The notes: generated from the letters alone by a model not told the origin. A stretch of 64,000 bases of DNA from Hyphomicrobiaceae bacterium (GCA_020442165.1 JAGRKV010000075.1:1-64000), one strand, 5' to 3'. Shown: positions 17,419 through 25,843, counted from the stretch's first letter. Translations and numbers: made by a program.

Positions 17419-17768
17419 CACACCATCTCCGCTTCGATTGCGGCCGTGGTCGCCGCAAGCAACGCGGCGAACGACGACTCGTCGATGGGTGTGTTCTCGA
17501 TGCGCTTGCGCTGCCATGTGTCGTGTACAAGACGGGCGACTCCTTCACGCGCCGTAGGACAATCGGTCGGCCAGTTGCCCAGCGTCTGAGCGACGGCCGT
17601 CGGGCCTTGTGCGGCCCAGGCGATCTGTCGCGCGTGTTCGACGATGTCGAGTCGGTTCGCGAGAAGGTCGTGAACGACAGGATGTATGGACACATCCTTG
17701 GCCTTGAACATGAAGCGGTTCGTCTTTTGATCGAAGAACCGCGTGGCGGGGTTCCATGCCTCACTCAT
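17418..17768 (-). CDS. Satellite protein of unknown function, 116 residues
   Basis: Begins MSEAWNPATRFFDQKTNRFM and is mostly helical, with an Ala-rich C-terminus (SSFAALLAATTAAIEAEMV). It overlaps the upstream gene by eight bases and the downstream gene by one, so it sits in a tight translational chain that starts at the terminase genes. It has no recognised domain. Its place between the terminase and the restriction genes is where satellites often keep genes that redirect helper capsids, but nothing in the sequence proves this. Confidence 0.65.
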   Translation of the reverse strand: MSEAWNPATRFFDQKTNRFMFKAKDVSIHPVVHDLLANRLDIVEHARQIAWAAQGPTAVAQTLGNWPTDCPTAREGVARLVHDTWQRKRIENTPIDESSFAALLAATTAAIEAEMV

Positions 17769-18552
17769 TGTCGTCGTCCTTCTTGTTCAGCTTGCCCATC
17801 AAGGCAGCGAGCTTTTCGTCATCGGATGCGGCCGGGGACCACCGGGCGAAGTTCGCGGCCCATTCGGACTCAAACGCCGTGATCGCCTTCTCCAGCGCGG
17901 CATAGGCATCCTGGCTCGCGTTGCGCTGGTTCACCGACTGCGTGTCGATCAGCAGTTCCCCTTGCTCGCGTGCATAGGCCGCGACCTCGGGAGACAGCCC
18001 AGACAACATTGCCGGGGCGCTGATGAGCGCGCGAATGGTCGTCGCGTCATAGTTCGCGATGGCCTCACGGACGGCCGCGAGCTTCGCCGTGTCGCCTTCC
18101 ATCGCGCGGAACACCGCTCGAATTTCAGTCGCAACACCTGGCTGCGCAGGTCCGATGCTTTTCGTGAGCGCGTCGTTCGCGTTCTTCACCCGGACGTTGA
18201 TGTTCTCAAGGTCCTTGCGAGCCTTGTCGGCAACGCGCTTGACCTCCTTCGGCAACGTGCGAGCGAGTGCGCCCAGGTCGGACACTTCCTTCGCGGTCGT
18301 GTTCATCGCGTCCCACGCCGTGTGGATGTGGTTCAGCGCGTTGCGGCCGTACACGATGGGCTCCAGCTTGTCGTCGCCTTGCAGCGACAGCGGATTGACG
18401 AACGTCGGGACGTAGGCCCGGAAGGCGCCGTCCTTGGGTCGAATGGCGGCCGTGTCCGGTCGTCGGTTCTGCAACGCCTTCGACAGCGGGGACGTGCCGC
18501 CCATCTTTTCGCTTGCGTGCTGTTCCGCGAGTGCTTCTTGATGTTCGTTCAT
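17761..18552 (-). CDS. Helical satellite protein of unknown function
   Basis: 263 residues from MNEHQEALAEQHASEKMGGT, chosen because AAGGAG stands at ideal spacing; the frame is open to 18633 inside the terminase gene. Residues 60-140 (VSDLGALARTLPKEVKRVAD, KDLENINVRVKNANDALTK) look like a long helical or coiled-coil region, and the tail is acidic (KKDDDNE). It starts 19 bp after the large terminase gene. A scaffold-like, capsid-interacting or structural role is conceivable; I do not recognise the family. Confidence 0.7.
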   Translation of the reverse strand: MNEHQEALAEQHASEKMGGTSPLSKALQNRRPDTAAIRPKDGAFRAYVPTFVNPLSLQGDDKLEPIVYGRNALNHIHTAWDAMNTTAKEVSDLGALARTLPKEVKRVADKARKDLENINVRVKNANDALTKSIGPAQPGVATEIRAVFRAMEGDTAKLAAVREAIANYDATTIRALISAPAMLSGLSPEVAAYAREQGELLIDTQSVNQRNASQDAYAALEKAITAFESEWAANFARWSPAASDDEKLAALMGKLNKKDDDNE

Positions 18553-18571
18553 GGTGTTTGCTCCTTTGTGT

Positions 18572-19975
18572 TCACCACATGCCGATGACTTTTGATTGTG
18601 ACGAGCGCGGCCCGCCGCCCGCCTGCATCGCAATCGCGAATGCGTCGATGGCGTGGTCCTCGTTGAAGTGGCGCGACAGGTCCTCCGTGTTCAGGTCGTC
18701 GCGAGGTGCGATGGCAATCGTGTCGATGAGGTGCGCGCATGACTTGTGGAACCAGACGCCCCGCGCATCGCCGTCCTTCGCGCCGGAGAGGTAGTTCCTG
18801 ATCTTGACCCAGTTGCCCACGCGGTTCTTCGCCATGACCTTTTCCGCGCCGGTCAGTCCCTGCTCGCGGAAGATGTCCACGGCCGTATCGTTCGGGCCGT
18901 TCAGTCCGCGCAAGTTGTCCACGACGACGGGCGTGCTCATGGGCAATCCGTTGCGGTCGAGCAGCGTCTTGATCTGCGCCGCGAAGCCCGAGATGGGGAT
19001 GCCGTTGCCCTCGCTGTAGTTGCCCTTCTCGATGCAAGTGTCAGTCATGTCGATGACGAAGCGGTCGCCCGGGATGTGCTTGCCCATCATGTGCCCATTC
19101 AGTTGCGCCATCAGGACAGCGACCGATGGTGCGCGCGTGCCGATGTCCACGCCCACGATGAAGCCACGCTCCGCGAGATGCTGCGGCGGCCGGTAGTCGA
19201 TGATGTGGGTCGCCGGGTCGAACAGGTCCCCAAACATGAGCCCGCCGCCCTTCTGGTTCCAGTCGTTGTCGATCCACGCGGCCGCTCGTGACGGGTCGCC
19301 CGCCGTCGCGGACTGCAACTGGCGGCGGTAATTTTCCTGGTCGATTGACGGGTTGTCCTCAAGGGTCGATGTCGTGACCGTCCACCAATTGCCGAACTCG
19401 TCCTGAAACGGTTTCCAGGGGACCGAGCGGTGGATGAAGTTGCGGAGAAAGAACGTGTGCGCGCGGCCCATCGGGTTCGCGGTGATGTGGATGTGCGGCC
19501 GGATGCCTTTCGGCGGTCGAAGGTTCGAGCGGAGGAGGACCATGTAATTGATCGCGGACAGCGGATAGTTCCCGGCCTCGTCGTGTGCGAGCATCGTGTA
19601 GGTGCGGCCTTGCGCTGATGCGAACGAGTCGGCATCGCCCAGGTTCTTGAACCAGATGTTCGCGCCGTTCGGGAGACGCAGCGCTCCTTCGGCCTTGTTC
19701 ATCGTGACGGCCGGTCCCCAGATGATCCGCGCCATCTGATAGAGACGGCCGCCGAGTTCCTGAAGGCCCGACCAGCTTTCACGAGTGACCAGCACAGACG
19801 CGACCGGCCCGAGTTCGTTGCAATGCTGAAGGATGTCGAAGATGAGCGCCGTCGTCTTAGACGAGCCGCGCCCGCCCGCCTGGACGATGTTGCAGTGGCC
19901 CCGGAATGCCAGCGTCTGTCGCTGATAAGGGTTCGGCTCTGTCGGAATGGCGCTGATGTCGAGCATGTGGGTCAT
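18572..19975 (-). CDS. Phage terminase large subunit
   Basis: 467 residues. It contains the packaging ATPase (Walker A GGRGSSKTT at 34-42, Walker B TMLAHDEAG at 127-135) and the RNase H-like nuclease (GVDIGTRAPSVAVL with D276, and a late HFNEDHAIDAFAIAM acidic motif). It translocates DNA into a procapsid and cuts it. Both catalytic domains appear intact. The start overlaps the small-subunit stop (ATGA). It is unusual for a satellite to carry its own complete terminase without a recognisable portal or capsid gene. Confidence 0.92.
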   Translation of the reverse strand: MTHMLDISAIPTEPNPYQRQTLAFRGHCNIVQAGGRGSSKTTALIFDILQHCNELGPVASVLVTRESWSGLQELGGRLYQMARIIWGPAVTMNKAEGALRLPNGANIWFKNLGDADSFASAQGRTYTMLAHDEAGNYPLSAINYMVLLRSNLRPPKGIRPHIHITANPMGRAHTFFLRNFIHRSVPWKPFQDEFGNWWTVTTSTLEDNPSIDQENYRRQLQSATAGDPSRAAAWIDNDWNQKGGGLMFGDLFDPATHIIDYRPPQHLAERGFIVGVDIGTRAPSVAVLMAQLNGHMMGKHIPGDRFVIDMTDTCIEKGNYSEGNGIPISGFAAQIKTLLDRNGLPMSTPVVVDNLRGLNGPNDTAVDIFREQGLTGAEKVMAKNRVGNWVKIRNYLSGAKDGDARGVWFHKSCAHLIDTIAIAPRDDLNTEDLSRHFNEDHAIDAFAIAMQAGGGPRSSQSKVIGMW

Positions 19976-20466
19976 CGTTCGGTCCTGCCTTGCTTGACCT
20001 CAATCGTCGTGCCCTCGATCAGCTTCGCGAAGTCGTCGTCGGACATCTTCGGGGCGAACACGATCTGGACCTGGGAGGCATTGCCTTGCGCATTCGGGTC
20101 TGTCGGTCCCACCTCGCGCTTGCCGAGCCACGCCTTGCTGAAGAAGATCGTCGCGGACAGGTTGCCCGCGCGTGACGCCTCGATGAGCCGGTTGCCCATC
20201 TCGTCGCCTAGTTCAGCAACACCAGCGGCCCACGCCTCGGCCGCCTCGGGCTGTCGCTTGAAGATCGCCCTGATGCCGTCCAGGGACATGCCCAGGCGCT
20301 TTGCGGCCGTGACCCTGTCGAGCCCGTCGCGCGCCATGCGTTCCAGTTCAGCGATGCCCTCCTCATTCAGCCAGTAGGACGGTTGCCCGCCGGTCTGGAC
20401 GAGTTCGACGAACTTCAGGTTCGGTGCCCGACGGAACTTCGGGACGTGCTCTAGGTCTGTTGCCAT
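19972..20466 (-). CDS. Phage terminase small subunit-like protein
   Basis: 164 residues. The region LERMARDGLDRVTAAKRLGM followed by SLDGIRAIFKRQPEAAEAW is a helix-turn-helix as in small terminase subunits, which recognise the packaging site. A helical middle and a polar tail (APKMSDDDFAKLIEGTTIEV) follow. It is coupled to the large subunit by ATGA. TAAGGAG stands upstream of the ATG. The promoter region holds a 20-bp palindrome over the -10 box and a bipartite repeat just above the -35 box, so expression appears switched. Confidence 0.85.
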   Translation of the reverse strand: MATDLEHVPKFRRAPNLKFVELVQTGGQPSYWLNEEGIAELERMARDGLDRVTAAKRLGMSLDGIRAIFKRQPEAAEAWAAGVAELGDEMGNRLIEASRAGNLSATIFFSKAWLGKREVGPTDPNAQGNASQVQIVFAPKMSDDDFAKLIEGTTIEVKQGRTER

Positions 20467-20489
20467 CTTGGGTCACTCCTTAATCGAAC

Positions 20490-20525
20490 TGTTATGTTAT
20501 AACATAACATTAAACCAGCGCGCAA
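20490..20525 (-). promoter_or_regulatory. terS promoter with a 20-bp palindrome over the -10 box
   Basis: On the reverse strand TTGCGC (20525-20520) and TATAAC (20501-20496) are spaced by 18 bases. The perfect palindrome TGTTATGTTATAACATAACA at 20490-20509 covers the -10 box and lies 24 bp before the terS start. This is a classic repressor-operator layout. The repressor is not identified. Confidence 0.6.
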
Positions 20526-20533
20526 GACGGGGT

Positions 20534-20553
20534 GATGTGCCGGGTGATGTCCG
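20534..20553 (-). promoter_or_regulatory. Bipartite repeat site B, upstream of the terS -35 box
   Basis: Reverse strand CGGACATCACCCGGCACATC. Its first 14 bases are identical to the integrase copy. It ends about nine bases before the -35 box, the position used by activators. Confidence 0.65.
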
Positions 20554-20720
20554 GCGGGCCGAATTATGCCCAGGGATCAAGGCGGAGCATCAGCCATCGA
20601 AGCTGAAGCGGCGGCCGACGGGGGTCGAGCGGGGGTGTTTTAAGGGCGAGGGTGAGTGGACGAGGCGGCAAAATCCCAGGTCGCTTGCTTAGGCAATCCC
20701 ATCAGGTCACGGACAGACCA

Positions 20721-20853
20721 GGGGACCTAGGGGACTTAAGAGCAACCCATGGGCAAAAGATCCACCCATCTTTGCATTACGGCACAATGAGGGGAAATGA
20801 AGAGGAGGGTGGAACTCTGTGGCGTGGACCGCCTTTAAGTCCCCTAGGTCCCC
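20721..20853. repeat. Inverted repeat pair between replication and packaging genes
   Basis: Two exact 19-base arms, GGGGACCTAGGGGACTTAA at 20721-20739 and its complement at 20835-20853, 95 bp apart. Each arm holds CCTAGG. The loop is too long for a terminator. The place, between primase-helicase and terS, suits a replication origin or a packaging (cos/pac) site. Confidence 0.6.
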
Positions 20854-20868
20854 CTATTCCATCCGACA

Positions 20869-23532
20869 TCAGAACGGTATTCCTTCCTCAATCTGCCGTT
20901 TCAGCGACGGCGCCCGTGCTTTGACCTCCGCCGCCAGATCGGCCGACGGGGTGCCTTCGAACCAGTACTGGTTCACTTTCATGTGCAGCTTCTTCTTCAG
21001 CGTCACGCCCTCGAACGGCTTGTCCACAAGGCCGCCCAGCGCCATTTGCGCGGCCCGTGGGACGAGTTCACCCCTCGGGTGGGACAGTTCCGCCAGCGCC
21101 CGGACAGCCAGATCAGCACGGTCGAGAATGTCGTTCCACCTGAACGTCTCGTCCCTGAACGCCCGGAACAGTTCGATCATCACCCGGGCTTTCGCGGCCG
21201 CGTCCGGGTCCTCGATCTCTTGCGCACTCATGTAGGGGTCCTCCATACCAAGCCAGATCAGCGCACCACGCACCCGATCATAATCGTCGAACGTCCCTGA
21301 ACGCATCGGCCTGAACCCATCGGGCTTCGGCTCACCGGCCGCGATGTACGCCCGCAGGACGGTCATAATCGCCATGACGATCTTGGCCCGGTCGCGCTTC
21401 ACCTCAATCACGGGGTCGAACGAGTGGTTCTTGCCCGAGGGGTTCGTGCAGACGGTTCCGTCCGCGTTCAGTGGGACGGTCGTGCAGACCACGGTCCGGT
21501 CGGTCAGGTCGCCCTGGATGCGGACGTTGTTGCCTGTGACCATGAACAAGCATCGCGTCGAGACATCGAGGTCCTTGTGAACGCCCAGGACGCGGAAGTG
21601 GTGCGTCTCGTTCGTCAGCACGCTATTCAGCATCGTGATGTAGAACGCGGCCTTCTCGACGTTGTCGAACATGAACACACTATGGCCGGACAACAAGCTC
21701 GACTCGATCAGTTTGACGTTCTCGGCCTCGTCGAACGGCTTATAGGCGGCCGACGGGGGCTTGGTGCCCAGCGCGATGACGCCCGCGCACTCGCCCAGCT
21801 TGGTCTTGCCACTGCCGGGATAGAGCGCATTCCACACATGCAAGGGACACGCGCGCATCTGTGCTCGGTAGTAGCCGCAGATGAAGCCCGAGACGGCCAC
21901 GGCCGCGCTTGCCGGGTCGGGGAAGTCGTATTCCCGCAACGGCCGCCGAATGACATCGAGCGCGGCCAGCGCCTCCTCCTTTGTCGGTTGCATCGGGACA
22001 TCACCGAAGCCGTCGTCGTCGCTGATCGCGATGAAGATGCCCGTGGCCGGGTCGTAGCCCGGTTCGTTGCGGGTCAGCGTCGGGACGCGCGACAAGGCCA
22101 CCACGGGATCGAACCGCGCGCCGTCCAGCGCGGGTTCCTCGGGATGATCCAACACGGCCGACACGCACCGCTCATTGGGCGGCACTGTGAGGGTCACGCC
22201 TTTCACGTACTTGATGAAGGTCGCGAGCCGGGACAGGACGCGCAACAGATAGGGACGCGACACGATAGCGAACTCGGTCGTGTTCGGGTGGACCTTGCGG
22301 CCGGTCACGGGATCAACATGCTCGGACGCCGTCGTCGAGATGCGGACGAGGACCTTGCTCATAAGGTAAAGCGGAGCCGTGCTGGTGAGGAGCAGCCGCA
22401 AGACGGTCGAGTGCAATGCCTGAAGGTCGGGTTCATCGACGTTGATCGTGTCGCCCACTTCCAGATAGGCCCGTTCGATTTGCCGGTTCGCGTAGCGGTC
22501 CGCGTCGGCGCCCAGTTCGCGAACGCTCTCGCTGATGCCGAAACGCTCGTCCATGATGATGCCCTTGATGAGAGCCATCGGGACGCCGTACCGCATGAGC
22601 CCGGTCACGACATCGAACAACCACTCGGACCGCGACGGGTCCTTGCCGGTGTTCGCCCGCTTCGCCGCTACTTCCTCTGGGTCATCGTTGAGGTGTCCGT
22701 TCAGGATGAGTTCGCGGTAACGCTTCGGCACGCGCCACTTGCCCAGGTCGTCGATCTTCTTGAGACGGTCGCGCGTGGTCGGGATGACGGCCGAGGGGTC
22801 CGCCGCCTTGCCTTTCTTCTTGGGTTGCTTTGCCGGTGCGGCCGCAGCCTTCACGGCCGCGAAGTCCGACAGGGAATAGGTGCGGTCCCACTCCTCTTCC
22901 ATGATGACGGCCGTGGCCTGCTCGCGTCCGGCCTTGCGCTTCTTGAACGAGGGCAGGTTCTCGGACCACGGCAGTCGTGCAATGCGGTCGATGTTCTGGC
23001 AGCTATCGCCGCCCTCGTCCCTGAACGCATCGCGGATGGCCGCGTTGAACGCCTCGACTTCCGCCCTTGCCTCGTCGCTGTCGAGCATGATGGGGTCCTC
23101 AAGTTTCCACAGACCCCAGTGCCCGCCGCCCGACATAATGACGACAGTGGGCTTCGGTGTGAACTTGTCGAACTTCGCCATCGTGTTCGCGAGTTGCTTG
23201 TCGAGTGGCATGATGTTGATGGGCGCACTCGCGTCGATGTCCACATGCAAGTAGCACGCGGACTCCATGTCCGTCTTCTCCGCCTTCTTGGTCATCGGCC
23301 GACGAACTTTGTTGATGTGGAAGTAGAGGTTCTCAACGCCGTTCCATTCCTCGATCCAGGCGAGCGCGGCCGCCCGGGTGTTGGGGTAGAACGTCTCGAC
23401 AGCAGGTGCGCCGCCCTCGACAGGGAAGCGCGCGAGGCACCACGGCCCGTTCGGGTAAAGCCGCTCAAGAAAATCCAGCGACTTCTGGGCGTTGGCTTGC
23501 AATTGTTCGCGGGAGGGCTTAGTATTGCTCAT
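20869..23532 (-). CDS. Replicative primase-helicase of the satellite
   Basis: 887 residues from MSNTKPSREQ, chosen because GAAGGA stands eight bases upstream; the frame is open to 23649. The N-terminal primase-polymerase-like part has HVDID (96-100), SGGGHWG (134-140) and NIDRIARLP (180-188). A Lys/Ala-rich linker (228-250) leads to a C-terminal AAA-type helicase domain with Walker A YPGSGKTKL (571-579), Walker B VFMFDNVE (619-626) and TGNN (666-669). Like the P4 alpha protein it should start and drive element replication from its own origin. It is the largest gene of the element. The frame on the opposite strand is an antisense shadow. Confidence 0.82.
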   Translation of the reverse strand: MSNTKPSREQLQANAQKSLDFLERLYPNGPWCLARFPVEGGAPAVETFYPNTRAAALAWIEEWNGVENLYFHINKVRRPMTKKAEKTDMESACYLHVDIDASAPINIMPLDKQLANTMAKFDKFTPKPTVVIMSGGGHWGLWKLEDPIMLDSDEARAEVEAFNAAIRDAFRDEGGDSCQNIDRIARLPWSENLPSFKKRKAGREQATAVIMEEEWDRTYSLSDFAAVKAAAAPAKQPKKKGKAADPSAVIPTTRDRLKKIDDLGKWRVPKRYRELILNGHLNDDPEEVAAKRANTGKDPSRSEWLFDVVTGLMRYGVPMALIKGIIMDERFGISESVRELGADADRYANRQIERAYLEVGDTINVDEPDLQALHSTVLRLLLTSTAPLYLMSKVLVRISTTASEHVDPVTGRKVHPNTTEFAIVSRPYLLRVLSRLATFIKYVKGVTLTVPPNERCVSAVLDHPEEPALDGARFDPVVALSRVPTLTRNEPGYDPATGIFIAISDDDGFGDVPMQPTKEEALAALDVIRRPLREYDFPDPASAAVAVSGFICGYYRAQMRACPLHVWNALYPGSGKTKLGECAGVIALGTKPPSAAYKPFDEAENVKLIESSLLSGHSVFMFDNVEKAAFYITMLNSVLTNETHHFRVLGVHKDLDVSTRCLFMVTGNNVRIQGDLTDRTVVCTTVPLNADGTVCTNPSGKNHSFDPVIEVKRDRAKIVMAIMTVLRAYIAAGEPKPDGFRPMRSGTFDDYDRVRGALIWLGMEDPYMSAQEIEDPDAAAKARVMIELFRAFRDETFRWNDILDRADLAVRALAELSHPRGELVPRAAQMALGGLVDKPFEGVTLKKKLHMKVNQYWFEGTPSADLAAEVKARAPSLKRQIEEGIPF

Positions 23533-23587
23533 GGTCATAGTCCTTCGTGGTAGGGGATTGTGGATCGACATTGGGAAGCGAACTTGG

Positions 23588-23614
23588 CGGCCGGGAGAGG
23601 ACATCTCCCGGCCG
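23588..23614 (-). terminator. Strong hairpin after the 172-residue gene
   Basis: Perfect 11-base arms CGGCCGGGAGA and TCTCCCGGCCG with a five-base loop lie between the gene ending at 23646 and the primase start at 23532. There is no T run on either side, so it may only weaken read-through or protect the message. Confidence 0.5.
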
Positions 23615-23645
23615 TCTCTGTGTCGTGTTTCATGTGTCGTTCCTT

Positions 23646-24164
23646 TCAATGCAGTGTTGGCTTGGCGGCCGTTGTGAAGTTGCGAAGGGTCGCCTCAAGG
23701 TCCGCGCGTGCGTCATCGGTTCCCCAGATGATAAACTTCTGCAGCCCGCTGGGCAGTTCGATCTGGATGACTTCGCGGCGCTTCATTGCCTCGATGAACT
23801 CGTCCGCCCGTTCGGGTGACAGTTGCTTGACGGCATCGGCTCGGAGTGTTTCGAGACTCGTGCCCTCCGTCGGTGCAAGGGTTTCCACCTTGATGTCGTT
23901 CGCCGTGCATGACGCGACGAAGTTCTCGATGTCGTGCATGTCCTTCCCCAGCGCGTCGGCCGCGATGACGTAGGCGGCCTTGATCGCCGCGAACATCTTG
24001 TCTGGGTCAGCGAGCACCGCGCGAACCATTTCGAGTTCCTCCTCGGGAACACCGCGCGCCCGCAGGACCTTCAGCGGGACGGCCGTGTTGTTGAGCAAGG
24101 GATTGGCCACAATGAACTGCGCAAGGCGCACAGTGTCGTGGCGTGCGTGTTCGATTGGACTCAT
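23646..24164 (-). CDS. Satellite protein of unknown function, 172 residues
   Basis: Begins MSPIEHARHDTVRLAQFIVA. AAGGAGGT at ideal spacing fixes this start, which overlaps the AlpA stop by ATGA. It is mostly helical and acidic, without recognised motifs. Position between regulator and replication protein suggests a role in control or replication. The reverse frame from 24197 is the same gene with a longer, unlikely start. Confidence 0.7.
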   Translation of the reverse strand: MSPIEHARHDTVRLAQFIVANPLLNNTAVPLKVLRARGVPEEELEMVRAVLADPDKMFAAIKAAYVIAADALGKDMHDIENFVASCTANDIKVETLAPTEGTSLETLRADAVKQLSPERADEFIEAMKRREVIQIELPSGLQKFIIWGTDDARADLEATLRNFTTAAKPTLH

Positions 24165-24367
24165 GACGCCACCTCCTTGGAGTTGGCTTCGAGCCACGCC
24201 TGGAACTTTTCGACGTGATAGAGGAACTTGCGGCCGTACTGGATACGAGGCGGGCCTTTGCCCTTCGCATCGAGCTTTTCGAGCTTCGACGGACTGATGC
24301 CGTGATGCCGCGCCACTTCGGTGCGGCCCATGTAGGTGGGGATGATTGCTTGCTTAGGTGCGGCCAT
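24161..24367 (-). CDS. AlpA-like helix-turn-helix regulator/excisionase
   Basis: 68 residues. YMGRTEVARHHGISPSKLEK is a winged-helix/MerR-like recognition segment and GPPRIQYGRKFLYHVEKFQA the typical wing and end of AlpA-type proteins, which activate satellite integrase genes or direct excision. It stands second in the gene order, after the integrase. It is the best candidate to bind the bipartite repeats at attL, int and terS. Its ribosome site lies in a hairpin at 24370-24394, so translation may be controlled. Confidence 0.8.
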   Translation of the reverse strand: MAAPKQAIIPTYMGRTEVARHHGISPSKLEKLDAKGKGPPRIQYGRKFLYHVEKFQAWLEANSKEVAS

Positions 24368-24369
24368 GA

Positions 24370-24394
24370 CCGACTCCGTTGATTTGGGAGTCGG
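24370..24394 (-). promoter_or_regulatory. Hairpin enclosing the ribosome site of the AlpA-like gene
   Basis: Arms CCGACTCC and GGAGTCGG, nine-base loop. On the coding strand the second arm contains GGAG six bases before the ATG, so folding would hide the Shine-Dalgarno sequence. The 265-bp region between this and the integrase gene has no other supported feature. Confidence 0.5.
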
Positions 24395-24632
24395 TTGTCG
24401 GTGCGGATGAATGCACGACAGCGACCCCCGGTTAAGGGTGGTTCGTCTGTCGGCCTCTTATCCGTTCACCTCACCCTGTCGCGTCCGCTCGGTGGCGGTT
24501 GGCCGGGGTACGGTCCTTTGGGAGGATTGCCGTCTTGGGATTGAACATGCTCGCCACGATGAAAAATAACAAGGCGTCAAGCCCCAGGTCGCGGCGGCCA
24601 AAGTGCCACGAAACGCGCCTAACCATCTGAAA

Positions 24633-25823
24633 TCATTCAGCTTTACGCATATTGGGAAAAGCGCACATCACGCCACTTAGTATGGTTCGGGTGATCTGTT
24701 CTTGTGCCGCAAGCAATTGCGGGAACATCGCCAGCGCGTCGAGATAGGTCCCGTGGACGCCCCGGGTCGTGTGATCGACAAGCATCTCGCGGACGTGTTG
24801 CGGGATGTCCGTGGTCGCCGCGAGCGTGATGTACGTGCGCCGCAGCGCGTGCCCTTGCTTGATGGGCAAGCTGTCGTCGCGCGGCCGCGTCAGATGCCCC
24901 GACGTTGCCCGGTGGGCGGGGAACAGCCACGGGGAACCCAGCGCCCGGGCGAGTGCCGCTTGCTCGCCCACAAGGTCAAGCATGACGGACGACAACGGCA
25001 GCCGGAACTCGCGGCCGGACTTCATCTTGGGATAGTCGATGAAATTCGCGCCGAGCCATTCGAGCCGCGTTGCCTTCATCGCGCCCGAGCGCATCCCGCT
25101 CAACAACAGCAGCATGTTGAACCGCGCCCGCGTCGGGTTGCCCATCGTTGAAACGACGCCCCACCACTCCGCGACTTGTTCGGGCGTGGTCATCGCGCCC
25201 TCGCCTCGCTCTTTGACGGTCGTGCTTGCCCGGGTGAACTTGAACCCCCGAACTGGGTTCAGGTAGTCGATGGCGCCATTCGCAATAGTTCGCAAATTCT
25301 CGATGGTCATGTCCGCGAGGCGCGTGCCGCCGGTCGTCTTGTTCGGCTTGCCGGGTATCGGCCGCGCGACACTCAATCGCTTGTGCCGCTCGCGCACCAT
25401 CGCGGGCGTGATGTCCGTGATGCGCAGCGACAGCCAGTCGCCCAGGTGAAGGTTCAGCCGGTGCTTGATGCCCGCCGTGTTCCGCTCGTCCAGCTTGCGC
25501 GCTTCGCGATAGCTGATGTGGTCGTCGAGCAGTTCTTTCAGCGTGGGCGGTTCGCGCACCTCGGGCGCCCGTGAGCGGCGGTTCGCTTTCAGGATAGCCC
25601 GAGCCCAGTCGCGCGCTTCTTCAAGCGTGTGGTCGCTTGTGCGGCCCAGCGTGCGCTTCAACGTGCGCCGGTCCCGTGTCGTCGTCGCGAGCTTGTAGCG
25701 TGCCGATGCGGCCGACACTTCGACGAACAGCCCGCGCACATTGTCGTCCCGCACGATGTACGGGTCCGCCCTGGGCTTGAGTGCCCGGACCTTTGTCTGG
25801 GTCAGCTTGACGTGATCGGCCAT
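24633..25823 (-). CDS. int: Tyrosine-family integrase
   Basis: 396 residues. An N-terminal arm-binding domain (DUF4102-like start KLTQTKVRALKP) and a core-binding domain precede the catalytic domain. Catalytic residues visible are R245 (SGMRSG), H325-xx-R328 (GHALRRTY), H351 (LVDH) and nucleophile Y360 (HGTY), so it appears active. It inserts the element into tRNA-Gly. Its ATG is directly next to a bipartite repeat (25825-25843) where a ribosome site would be expected, and no good Shine-Dalgarno sequence is seen, so the repeat may repress int or the gene may be expressed from a leaderless or weak start. Confidence 0.92.
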   Translation of the reverse strand: MADHVKLTQTKVRALKPRADPYIVRDDNVRGLFVEVSAASARYKLATTTRDRRTLKRTLGRTSDHTLEEARDWARAILKANRRSRAPEVREPPTLKELLDDHISYREARKLDERNTAGIKHRLNLHLGDWLSLRITDITPAMVRERHKRLSVARPIPGKPNKTTGGTRLADMTIENLRTIANGAIDYLNPVRGFKFTRASTTVKERGEGAMTTPEQVAEWWGVVSTMGNPTRARFNMLLLLSGMRSGAMKATRLEWLGANFIDYPKMKSGREFRLPLSSVMLDLVGEQAALARALGSPWLFPAHRATSGHLTRPRDDSLPIKQGHALRRTYITLAATTDIPQHVREMLVDHTTRGVHGTYLDALAMFPQLLAAQEQITRTILSGVMCAFPNMRKAE

Positions 25824-25824
25824 T

Positions 25825-25843
25825 CGGACATCACCCGGACATC
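25825..25843 (+). promoter_or_regulatory. Bipartite repeat site C, at the integrase start and near attR
   Basis: CGGACATCACCCGGACATC, two CGGACATC units 11 bp apart. It begins two bases upstream of the integrase ATG and lies 103 bp inside attR. The first 14 bases equal those of the terS site. Confidence 0.65.

Noticed and set aside
17743..18588. Rightward 281-codon frame
   Set aside because: Shadow of the helical satellite gene on the other strand, with a ribosome site supporting the leftward gene only.
21424..23553. Rightward 709-codon open frame
   Set aside because: It is antisense to the primase-helicase, has Arg/Val/His-heavy composition typical of shadow frames in GC-rich DNA, and shows no domain.
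25400..25425. TGATGTCCG inside the integrase gene as a fourth copy of the shared repeat
   Set aside because: Only one nine-base half site matches and it is explained by coding sequence (ITDITPAM), so I did not count it.
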